A stretch of 24,148 nt of DNA from a virus: the IMG/VR virus record IMGVR_UViG_3300035670_001217, positions 1 through 24,148 of that record. One strand, 5' to 3'. Position 1 is the stretch's first letter. Every line of letters starts with the position of its first letter. A program made the position numbers and the translations under genes. Below, one piece after another: positions 1 through 6,257 of this stretch. The notes below the pieces were generated by a model. The model was not told where the DNA came from and did no database searches. It saw only the letters and a program-made list of their open reading frames with translations.

Positions 1-1069
1 GTATGGCTCCGTGTGCTTCCACCCTCGAAAAAAGAACAAGAGTGTTTCCTTTTAAATCTAAAGCAAGATTTTGAATGAACTTATTTCTTTGTTCGTGAGA
101 GATTAAATATTGAATTTCATCTTCATATGTTTCAAATTTTTGTGGTGGATGTTTAAGAACAAGACACTGAATATCAAGTTGGGACAAATGACCTTGTTTC
201 ATTAACTCATCAGTTTTAGTCACTTTGTAAGATGGACCAAATAATCCTTCGAGTACCCATTTATGAGTCTGTGTTCCATCTAAAGTTCCAGTAAAACCAA
301 AACGATATTTTGCGTGATGAAGTTTGGTCATAATTTGTATTAATGACTTGCTCTTGAATAAATGTGCTTCATCACCTATAATGACACCATACTCTTCAAA
401 AAATGAACGTTCTAATTTATATACAGATTGCCAAGTGGTGATGGTGACTGAATATTCGTTTGTTTTTTCTCTTCCAGAATATATCTTATGACAATATGAA
501 TCTACATCTAAACCATAATCACGAAAGTCGCCGTGCATCTGACTTACTAAACTTGTCGTTGGAACAACTACAAGAATTTTTTGCCCTTTATCCATATAAT
601 ACCGCACGAGGGCGTAAATCATCAGAGATTTACCTGACGCAGTGGGACTTATCAATAACTTTCGATTATATCGTAGGGCATCGTATACTCCCTCAATTTG
701 GTATTGACGTGGTTGATGCGAACATATGGAGTGCATAAAATCTTTGACTCCTTCATATGAAATTTCTTCGTTAATTTCAAATGGAAGTCCATAAAATTTA
801 TTACTTTCAAATTTATATGTGTAATTGTATTGATTACAAAAATTAACAATTTTATCTAAAAGACCGACGTAAATTTGTTTTGATCTAATGTCAAACAGAT
901 GTATTTCCCCATTCCAATTCCTACCACGATATTGTGGCATAAACTTTGCATTTGGAACATCAAATTTAAAATGATCTCTTAACTCATATTCGATATGAGG
1001 TTCTGTATCAATTTTAAGAAATACTTCATTTGATTTTGATATTATAAGATTTGCTTCTCTTTCACTCAC
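1..1069 (-). CDS. uvsW: UvsW recombination helicase, 3' end cut off by window edge
   Basis: Superfamily 2 helicase that in T4 drives branch migration and fork regression, unwinds R-loops and acts with UvsX/UvsY in recombination-dependent replication. The 356 visible codons begin with the UvsW N-terminal DNA-binding domain (about residues 15-60, with the conserved RGRNWNGEIHLFD stretch at 48-60). Then come a Q-motif-like RQYQ (121-124), Walker A SPTASGKS (141-148), the DEAH box (233-236) and motif III TGT (260-262). The window ends near motif IV (LVLFSR), so the second RecA domain is missing. The start is a GTG at 1069-1067: an in-frame TGA lies 9 nt upstream and no in-frame ATG fits, and the reading frame matches T4 UvsW from about residue 15. 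The gene follows uvsY after 28 nt, a gap that holds a late-promoter match. T4 UvsW is 503 aa, so roughly a third is off the window. Confidence 0.93.
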   Translation of the reverse strand, partial: MSEREANLIISKSNEVFLKIDTEPHIEYELRDHFKFDVPNAKFMPQYRGRNWNGEIHLFDIRSKQIYVGLLDKIVNFCNQYNYTYKFESNKFYGLPFEINEEISYEGVKDFMHSICSHQPRQYQIEGVYDALRYNRKLLISPTASGKSLMIYALVRYYMDKGQKILVVVPTTSLVSQMHGDFRDYGLDVDSYCHKIYSGREKTNEYSVTITTWQSVYKLERSFFEEYGVIIGDEAHLFKSKSLIQIMTKLHHAKYRFGFTGTLDGTQTHKWVLEGLFGPSYKVTKTDELMKQGHLSQLDIQCLVLKHPPQKFETYEDEIQYLISHEQRNKFIQNLALDLKGNTLVLFSRVEAHGAI

Positions 1070-1090
1070 ACATCTTCATTCATCTATAAG

Positions 1091-1098
1091 TATTTATT
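1091..1098 (-). promoter_or_regulatory. T4-type late promoter (AATAAATA) before uvsW
   Basis: The minus strand reads AATAAATA here, matching the NATAAATA late-promoter box used by T4-like phages with the gp55 sigma factor. It shares a base with the uvsY stop codon and lies 22 nt before the uvsW GTG, leaving room for a short leader. Confidence 0.55.
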
Positions 1099-1535
1099 TA
1101 CCCCAACCCAGCATTAAATTTCATAAATTCAATTGCATTTTTAATTTGATATGTTCTATTTTGTATAACTTTTAAAATACTTTCAATATATACTAACATA
1201 GTGTCATAGTAATCTATTTTCAAACAAATTGATGAAAGTTTTTCATCTGCATCTAGATATTTTTGCATCGTATCTTTATCACGGATCTTTTTTGGAAATG
1301 GGTTATCAACATAAACTTCTGGATCAGATTTTCCAGAATAATATTCATAACGTTCGTGACGAATGTTTCTTTTTTGTTGTTCTGCTTTTTTTCTTAATAG
1401 AAAAATTGTATTATAAAGTTCAAAATATTTTGCGTGAAGAATTGGAATACTTAATGATTCGGTGTGTAAATTATCTGCATCTATTTTTGAATCCTCTTCC
1501 CACATTTTTTGGATAGTATCCAAATCTATACTCAT
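1098..1535 (-). CDS. uvsY: UvsY recombination mediator
   Basis: UvsY loads the UvsX recombinase onto Gp32-coated single-stranded DNA during phage recombination-dependent replication. The 145-residue product is close to T4 UvsY (137 aa) and follows its pattern: an acidic N-terminus, a helical basic centre with the YYSGKSDPEVY stretch (about 65-75) corresponding to T4 YYSGRGDGDEF, and a C-terminal helix ending near KNAIEFMKFNAG. The start codon overlaps the stop of the upstream tail gene in an ATGA arrangement, implying translational coupling. Followed by uvsW, so the two recombination genes sit directly after the capsid/tail genes, as in marine T4-like phages. Confidence 0.93.
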   Translation of the reverse strand: MSIDLDTIQKMWEEDSKIDADNLHTESLSIPILHAKYFELYNTIFLLRKKAEQQKRNIRHERYEYYSGKSDPEVYVDNPFPKKIRDKDTMQKYLDADEKLSSICLKIDYYDTMLVYIESILKVIQNRTYQIKNAIEFMKFNAGLG

Positions 1536-2095
1536 AATGGATTTCCACTTAAATCAGTTATATTGTAAATAGTATACTTGAAAGACACCTCTGCAGTCAA
1601 ATATTGAATATCAGTATCGGTTGCATCAAATTGCAAGTCTGACAAATTGACTGGAAAAAGATCTATAAATTTTATCTTAAAATTTGGAGTCTGAGCACTA
1701 GTAAGAATATTCAAAGTTCCATCAGAATATAAATTTAGTTGCGAATTATATGGTTGTTCCAAGTTATCATTATTATTTTGCCAGTTATAAATTTCTTGCA
1801 AACTTTCAGGGTAACCAATTCCACGAATCCAATTTTGTATTTGCATATAATTTTCAAGATTTTCATCAACTAAAAATCTTAAGTTAAAATCATTAAATGT
1901 TACTTTATCACCAGGAATATCAATATCTTTTAAATATGTTGATTGAATCGCAGTTCCAATTGTTAAACCTGGAATATTGCACTGGTTTGAAAAAAATGTA
2001 ACTTTAGGGCATCTATTCAAAATAAATTTAAATCCAACGGGACTTAAAAAATTTCTATTTTGTATTTGATTTTTAAATCCGTTCGAAACTGCCAT
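1532..2095 (-). CDS. gp3: Tail tube-fold protein, probable tail completion protein gp3
   Basis: A 187-aa protein with the look of the myovirus tube fold shared by T4 gp19, gp3 and gp54. An IPGLTIG segment (42-48) is followed by DIDIPGDKVTFNDFNLRFLV (57-76), then an N-W motif at 88-89, and a C-terminal half with LFPVNLSDLQFD and an EVSFKYTIY strand. The tube protein in this window (gp19) has the equivalent VAGDRTFD...WTVTV, W and DIFPTTVSAIDLSYDSTD stretches, so the two are distant relatives. Its position between gp23 and uvsY, and its length near T4 gp3 (176 aa), favour gp3, the hexameric tail terminator that caps tube and sheath. A gp19/gp54-like role is the alternative. It starts 19 nt after the gp23 terminator and couples to uvsY through ATGA. 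Confidence 0.68.
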   Translation of the reverse strand: MAVSNGFKNQIQNRNFLSPVGFKFILNRCPKVTFFSNQCNIPGLTIGTAIQSTYLKDIDIPGDKVTFNDFNLRFLVDENLENYMQIQNWIRGIGYPESLQEIYNWQNNNDNLEQPYNSQLNLYSDGTLNILTSAQTPNFKIKFIDLFPVNLSDLQFDATDTDIQYLTAEVSFKYTIYNITDLSGNPL

Positions 2096-2104
2096 TTTTT
2101 GAAC

Positions 2105-2112
2105 TATTTAGA
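2105..2112 (-). promoter_or_regulatory. Weak late-promoter candidate (TCTAAATA) before gp3
   Basis: Minus-strand TCTAAATA is one base off the NATAAATA box and sits right after the gp23 terminator, where a new start would be expected for the gp3-uvsY unit. It is only 10 nt from the gp3 ATG, so the transcript would be almost leaderless. This weakens the call; read-through of the terminator is the alternative. Confidence 0.3.
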
Positions 2113-2114
2113 AT

Positions 2115-2140
2115 AAAAAAGGGGTCCAAAAGGACCCCTC
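2115..2140 (-). terminator. Rho-independent terminator after gp23
   Basis: On the minus strand the sequence gives AGGGGTCC, loop TTTT, GGACCCCT, then a run of T. This is a perfect 8-bp GC-rich stem with a 4-nt loop and a 6-T tail, starting 20 nt after the gp23 stop. The plus strand lacks a T tract after the stem, so it acts on minus-strand transcripts only. It is the only clear intrinsic terminator I see in the window. Confidence 0.92.
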
Positions 2141-2161
2141 TGAAAACTTAGTGAATTTAAA

Positions 2162-3595
2162 TCACATAAGGTTCTTGATAGCAACTCTTCTATAGTAACG
2201 GTTGCTGTTAACACGAAGACGACCCAGACCTTGCTCAGTACCTTCTGCAAATGGGTTTGCAACGATACCGTAACGGGTCTTAAAGCCAATCTTGGGCTGG
2301 AAGGTGTCCTCACCAACGGCACGAACCATTTGGAGGGGAACATATGGGCAATAGAAGAGACCAGCATCATATGGGCTAGAACCCTTATAACCAACAACAT
2401 AGTACTGGTTTGTACCCTGTGCCAGACCACCATTATCAGCAGCAAGGTTTGCCGAATATGGATCGATGTATACTCTGTACTTACCGTTGATGGTTCCAGC
2501 AAAAGTATTGCCAGTGTCATCAACATTTAGGTTTGCATTCAGAGCAGGGGTGTAGTCAAGAACACCAGCCATTGTGAGTGCTGAAGCAACGTCAGCAGAA
2601 CACATAATGATGTTACCCTTTCCACGACGAGTTCTCTGAGCAATTCTGTTAGCATCTCTTTCGATTTGGAACAGAAGACCCTTGAACTTCTCAACTGACC
2701 AACGACCGTTTGAATCAACGTCAAGGTCAAAAACACCTGCAGTTGCAACGTTCTCAACAGCACCTTGCTCAGCAATCTTGTAGATTGTACGAATGACTTC
2801 ACGGTTGATTTCAGCAAGAATCTCAGTTGACAGAATGTTTGCCAACTCAGCTTCTGCATTCAGACCGTGAATTGCCTTAAGGTCCTGAGCAAGCTCAAGT
2901 GAGTACTCAGCCTTCAGTGCTCTTGACTTTGCAGTAACAGTGACTTTCTCAATTGAGAATGCCATCTGATTGAACTGGTCACCAGCAGCATTTCCAAGAT
3001 TCTCCGAGTCACCAGTTACCATTCCTTGACCAACATCATATGCGGTCGAAGTAGCAGTTCCAACTGGGTTAAGAATTGCTGGGTTGGTACCGGATTGTGA
3101 AGTGGTTCCAAGACCAGCAACAACATCGGTGAATCCTGCAGTCAAATCGTTACCCGAATCTTGACCAGAGAAGGCAGTATCAACTTCATTATAGAAGGAT
3201 TCCGTACCACTCTGATTGTTGTAACGTGAACGCATTGCGAAGATGAGTCCAGTAGGACCACTCATTGGTTGAACGCCAGCCAGGTCATAAGCAACCAGGT
3301 TAGGCATAGAACGTCTGATTAGTGAGATCAGAACTGGATCGAAACCAGCAGTAGGACCTGCAGCGGTAGCACTACCACCAAATCCACCTGAAGCACCAGC
3401 AGCATTAGCACTGTTGGTTGGTGATTCCATCAGGTTCATACCTGTGGAGAATGCAGATTCCTCACGGAGGAATTTTTCTTGGTTTTCTAGCAGGACAGCG
3501 GTTACTGCTCTACGATGCGAATCTTTGATTGGATCAAGACCCTCATAGTTGAGGAGTGGTGCCCACTTTGCCTGCAATTGTTCGGAATGGAACAT
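2162..3595 (-). CDS. gp23: Major capsid protein gp23
   Basis: HK97-fold hexamer-forming capsid subunit. The 477-aa product (T4: 521) carries the gp23 signature PNLVAYDLAGVQPMSGPTG (98-116) and a typical gp23 C-terminus with FAEGTEQGLGRLRVNSNRYY. The N-terminal region is a proregion removed by gp21 in T4. Here LMES (55-58) is a good LxE/S cleavage candidate, just before a Ser/Ala/Gly-rich linker (58-85). A good Shine-Dalgarno (AGAGG, 3605-3609) precedes the ATG. A perfect intrinsic terminator follows, fitting a highly expressed gene. Base composition is visibly richer in G+C than in the neighbours (about half of the bases in sampled lines), as expected for codon adaptation in the most abundant virion protein. 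Confidence 0.98.
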   Translation of the reverse strand: MFHSEQLQAKWAPLLNYEGLDPIKDSHRRAVTAVLLENQEKFLREESAFSTGMNLMESPTNSANAAGASGGFGGSATAAGPTAGFDPVLISLIRRSMPNLVAYDLAGVQPMSGPTGLIFAMRSRYNNQSGTESFYNEVDTAFSGQDSGNDLTAGFTDVVAGLGTTSQSGTNPAILNPVGTATSTAYDVGQGMVTGDSENLGNAAGDQFNQMAFSIEKVTVTAKSRALKAEYSLELAQDLKAIHGLNAEAELANILSTEILAEINREVIRTIYKIAEQGAVENVATAGVFDLDVDSNGRWSVEKFKGLLFQIERDANRIAQRTRRGKGNIIMCSADVASALTMAGVLDYTPALNANLNVDDTGNTFAGTINGKYRVYIDPYSANLAADNGGLAQGTNQYYVVGYKGSSPYDAGLFYCPYVPLQMVRAVGEDTFQPKIGFKTRYGIVANPFAEGTEQGLGRLRVNSNRYYRRVAIKNLM

Positions 3596-3604
3596 TTGCG
3601 TTTA

Positions 3605-3609
3605 CCTCT
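3605..3609 (-). promoter_or_regulatory. Ribosome binding site of gp23
   Basis: Minus-strand AAGAGGTAA places an AGAGG core 9 nt before the gp23 ATG. It is one of the few strong Shine-Dalgarno sites in the window and supports the chosen start and high expression. Confidence 0.75.
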
Positions 3610-3633
3610 TGTTTGTTGTTTTGTTTGATTTAA

Positions 3634-3641
3634 TATTTAAT
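3634..3641 (-). promoter_or_regulatory. Late-promoter candidate (ATTAAATA) before gp23
   Basis: Minus-strand ATTAAATA deviates from NATAAATA by one base and lies 38 nt before gp23, just after the gp22 stop. A separate promoter for the capsid gene is plausible, but the box is imperfect; expression may come mainly from the perfect promoter before gp22. Confidence 0.4.
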
Positions 3642-4742
3642 TCAATTTTTTGCAACTGCTTGAAGAGTTTTCAGATAAGCAGCCATCGTACCAGAAATTT
3701 CTTCTGACGAAGAATCAACTTGCTCTGAAAGACTTTCAGTGTTTGCTCTTAGAGATTTATTTGTTGGGAAATAAGATTCCTTTAGCATCTCCAATTTTTC
3801 ACGATATTCTTCCTCACTTTCAAACTCAACACTTTCGGCAAGTGAAGCGAGCTTTTCTTTCTGAGTGGCAGCAAGCCCTTCAGAAACTTGATCTAAGATT
3901 CCGTCAGCAACCGACTCTGCGAGACGCTTGTTTAGGAAAACATTTTTCTCAATCTGCTCGTTGAGTTTTGTCTCCATGTCATCAAGTTTTTCTACCATAC
4001 TCTCTAAAACATTATACTTATCTTCAGGGATTGATACATAATGTGCTTCAAAAAGTTCCCTCATTCCTGAGAGGAAACTCTCAGTCATTTCGGTTTTCAG
4101 TCCTTGCTCAATTGCAAGGGCATTTTCTGCAAACCATTCGTCTGCAACATATTCAAGGTAAGAATCAACTCTTTCTTGGAATTGTTCTTTAATTTCTTCT
4201 ACTTCTTCTAAAAGAGCAGCAGCATACTGCTCCTCTAATGATTCTCTAACTTCATTAACTTTTGATTTTAAAGCAGCTTCAAAAATCATTTTTGCCTTTT
4301 CTTTAAAATCTTCAGAAAGTTCTTCTCCGATAAGAAGAGCATTTACATCATCTTCAATATCAAAAGACTCTTCCATTTCTTCTTCATCATCTTCCTCTTC
4401 TTCGTCCTCTTCTTCTTCCTTATGTTTTGCTTCTAGGAGTTCTTCGTCTTCATCAAACTCAGACTCTTCCTTCATTCCTTTCATAGGATCTGCAGATTTA
4501 GCACCTTTATTTACAATATCTCTAACCTGCTTTAAAGTTGCTCCAGGTGTTTTCAATTTTGCACTATCGTCATCGGAACGATAATTTTCTGGGGTTGGAC
4601 CACCCAGATCCTCTACTGCACCAAGTTGAGTACCTGGATCTGCCATTCTTGGCATCGAATCTCCTGCCTTTGCATTAGAATTGACGGCAGTTTTGGATTG
4701 CTTAGTGCCTACTTCCATTTCTTGTAAATCTCCACGAGACAT
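3642..4742 (-). CDS. gp22: Prohead scaffold (core) protein gp22
   Basis: Main internal scaffold around which the gp23 shell assembles; in T4 it is later chopped up by gp21. The 366-aa product is longer than T4 gp22 (269 aa). It has a disordered N-terminus (1-90), a very acidic tract (about 92-131, almost all Glu/Asp), the gp22-like ALLIGEELSEDFKEKAKMIF stretch beginning at residue 135, and a long alpha-helical coiled-coil-like C-terminal half. At least six LxE or IxE sites followed by Ala or Ser (such as LLEA, IFEA, LFEA, two LAES and LKES) fit gp21 processing. It lies between the protease and capsid genes as in T4, and a perfect late promoter precedes it. Confidence 0.95.
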   Translation of the reverse strand: MSRGDLQEMEVGTKQSKTAVNSNAKAGDSMPRMADPGTQLGAVEDLGGPTPENYRSDDDSAKLKTPGATLKQVRDIVNKGAKSADPMKGMKEESEFDEDEELLEAKHKEEEEDEEEEDDEEEMEESFDIEDDVNALLIGEELSEDFKEKAKMIFEAALKSKVNEVRESLEEQYAAALLEEVEEIKEQFQERVDSYLEYVADEWFAENALAIEQGLKTEMTESFLSGMRELFEAHYVSIPEDKYNVLESMVEKLDDMETKLNEQIEKNVFLNKRLAESVADGILDQVSEGLAATQKEKLASLAESVEFESEEEYREKLEMLKESYFPTNKSLRANTESLSEQVDSSSEEISGTMAAYLKTLQAVAKN

Positions 4743-4775
4743 TTGAACTCTCCGATTAACCTTTGTTAATAACTA

Positions 4776-4787
4776 TATTTATTTATA
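4776..4787 (-). promoter_or_regulatory. Late promoter (TATAAATAAATA) before gp22
   Basis: The minus strand carries TATAAATA, identical to the canonical T4 late-promoter box, overlapping a second match AATAAATA. It lies 33-45 nt upstream of gp22 in the 55-nt gap after gp21. This is the best promoter in the window and would drive gp22 and probably gp23, up to the terminator at 2115-2140. Confidence 0.78.
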
Positions 4788-4797
4788 AATTAAGAAA

Positions 4798-5448
4798 TTA
4801 CAAGTTATTCAGAAAATCATTAAAAAGATTGAGTTTTTCTTCATCTAATTTTTTTTGATCAACTAAAGTATTGATTCTCTTATAAGTTTTTGTGGCATAT
4901 TTTTCACGAAGAATGCCACCATCCCATACCCATTCTTTACCTTCCATAATTCCCGAAACAAACGCATCAGGAGCAGAAGGATCAGCAACGATATCAGCTG
5001 CCGTTGCAAGCATAAAATCCTCTCCGACAACATTAATTCCTTCACGAGTTAAACTTAATGATCCAACTCCACGAGAAGAAACACCCAATTTAACACCTTC
5101 AGAAATTAATGACTCCGCAATTTTTCCCATCGGAGTGTTAAGAATTTTAGCCTTTCCGATAAAATTAGAACCACTTTCACGGAGAGAAGTAATTTTATGA
5201 GAAACCCGATCAAGATTTACTGTAGGACCATCTGGATGTCCAAGTTCTCCAAGTGCTCTACCTGCTTGAATATGATTTTCATTGTAACGGGCAACTTCAC
5301 GACGAAGAGTTTCCATAGGGTACATACGACCATTACGGTTCTTGATGTTGCCTTGAAGAAAAACTCCTTCAATATACAGTGACTTTTTACCGTTACGTTC
5401 TTCAACGATAAATTCTACTGATTCGATCTCTTCTCTGATAAGTTTCAT
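4798..5448 (-). CDS. gp21: Prohead maturation protease gp21
   Basis: Serine protease of the herpesvirus-assemblin-like fold that, in T4, cleaves gp22, gp23, gp67, gp68 and internal proteins after LxE or IxE. With the start at MKLIREE the product is 216 aa (T4 gp21: 212 aa). Conserved elements: GELGHPDGP with catalytic His71 and VSHKI behind it, GVSSRG with the catalytic Ser at 124 or 125, and ADIVADPSAPDA (151-162), which probably supplies the third residue. An upstream in-frame ATG at 5502 adds 18 residues, but it lies inside the preceding gene and lacks family support. The chosen ATG at 5448 is 1 nt past that gene's stop, so translation is probably coupled. Confidence 0.95.
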   Translation of the reverse strand: MKLIREEIESVEFIVEERNGKKSLYIEGVFLQGNIKNRNGRMYPMETLRREVARYNENHIQAGRALGELGHPDGPTVNLDRVSHKITSLRESGSNFIGKAKILNTPMGKIAESLISEGVKLGVSSRGVGSLSLTREGINVVGEDFMLATAADIVADPSAPDAFVSGIMEGKEWVWDGGILREKYATKTYKRINTLVDQKKLDEEKLNLFNDFLNNL

Positions 5449-5449
5449 T

Positions 5450-6001
5450 TTACGCTTGACTGGTAATTTGTACTTGTTGGGAGTAAAGCATTCCAGAACC
5501 ACTATCAGTAATTGCAGATACTTTAAAAGAATTTCTCAAAATTGCATCTGGGTCTGAAAAGGCAGTTGCAATTCCAGTTGTATTTGTTCCTACTCCAATT
5601 CTTGTTGAGAAATAACCATCATAACTTGAAGTATTGAACACTTCAGTCACTGGAATATGAGTAAAATTATAATAATTTTGAGTGGATGCTGTTAATGTAA
5701 CATAATCACCTACTCCAAAAGGAGACATCTGACCCTCTGGAAATGTAATATAAGTTGTCGATCCAGTTGTTACTCCAACAACTCTTGCCGATCCATTATC
5801 AATTGCAAGAGTTGCTGAAGTTCCTGATGGAACACAATAATCACTAAGAGTTGCAGTTGGCTCTGTTCCTATTGCAACAAACGCATTAGCACCAGTAGCA
5901 ACTACTCTAAGAACATTTGTTCTTCCAGAAATTGCTGTTGATTTTGCTGATGTAGTAGATGTGGCAAAGGAAACGCCAGATCCAACTGGTCTATGAGTCA
6001 T
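5450..6001 (-). CDS. Putative head-associated structural protein, 183 aa
   Basis: No T4 counterpart is recognised. In T4 this slot holds gene 68, but this protein is unlike a charged core protein: it is rich in Thr, Ser, Gly and Val, has few charged residues and reads as beta-sandwich. The N-terminus (MTHRPVGSGVSFA) is followed by a domain with DYCVPSGTSATLAI and a PEGQMSPFGVGDYVTLT stretch (around 88-104), then YYNFTHIPVTEVFN and a C-terminal MLYSQQVQIT strand. From memory, similar proteins occupy this position in marine T4-like phages. Its place inside the prohead gene set and coupling to gp21 suggest a capsid surface or decoration role; this is inference. A late promoter lies 25 nt upstream. 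Confidence 0.75.
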   Translation of the reverse strand: MTHRPVGSGVSFATSTTSAKSTAISGRTNVLRVVATGANAFVAIGTEPTATLSDYCVPSGTSATLAIDNGSARVVGVTTGSTTYITFPEGQMSPFGVGDYVTLTASTQNYYNFTHIPVTEVFNTSSYDGYFSTRIGVGTNTTGIATAFSDPDAILRNSFKVSAITDSGSGMLYSQQVQITSQA

Positions 6002-6025
6002 TATTCTTATAATACACTTATTAGT

Positions 6026-6033
6026 TATTTATT
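6026..6033 (-). promoter_or_regulatory. Late promoter (AATAAATA) before the 183-aa gene and gp21
   Basis: Minus-strand AATAAATA lies in the 34-nt gap, 25 nt before the 183-aa gene and 3 nt past the stop of the gp67-like gene. It probably drives the coupled pair of that gene and gp21. Confidence 0.65.
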
Positions 6034-6035
6034 CG

Positions 6036-6224
6036 TCATTCATCTTCAAGATTATATGCAACATCTTCTTCTTGTTCTTCACCATCACCAAAAAGACCGT
6101 TGGAGACATATGTTCTAAAATCATCCACTCTTTCTGCCGACTTTGCAAAAAGAAGTTCTTTAATTTTGTCACTAATTTGAGAAGGACTTTCATCTGTGAC
6201 AATCATATCCATTAATTCATCCAT
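6036..6224 (-). CDS. gp67: Small prohead core protein, gp67-like
   Basis: A 62-aa acidic protein directly after the portal gene, the position of T4 gene 67 (80 aa). T4 gp67 is an essential prohead core component that is cut to internal peptides by gp21. The sequence shows a helical N-terminal part (MDELMDMIVTDESPSQISDK, then a KELLFAKSAERVDDF segment) and a Glu/Asp-rich tail after residue 46, as in gp67. Detectable sequence identity with T4 gp67 is weak, so the call rests on position, size and charge. No clear LxE site followed by Ala or Ser is visible, which is unlike the T4 substrate. Confidence 0.7.
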   Translation of the reverse strand: MDELMDMIVTDESPSQISDKIKELLFAKSAERVDDFRTYVSNGLFGDGEEQEEDVAYNLEDE

Positions 6225-6249
6225 AATTCTTGAAATAAGTAATCGTTGT

Positions 6250-6257
6250 TATTTATT
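6250..6257 (-). promoter_or_regulatory. Late promoter (AATAAATA) before the gp67-like gene
   Basis: Minus-strand AATAAATA overlaps the TAA stop of the portal gene and sits 25 nt before the gp67-like start. The arrangement stop-TAAATA recurs at other junctions here. Confidence 0.62.

Noticed and set aside
2104-2526. Minus-strand 140-codon frame overlapping gp23 and the terminator
   Set aside because: Out-of-frame shadow of the gp23 3' end; it runs through the terminator hairpin and lacks family features.
5449-5502. 18-residue N-terminal extension of gp21
   Set aside because: The extra residues lie wholly within the 183-aa gene and have no match to the protease family; the MKLIREE start gives the T4-like length.
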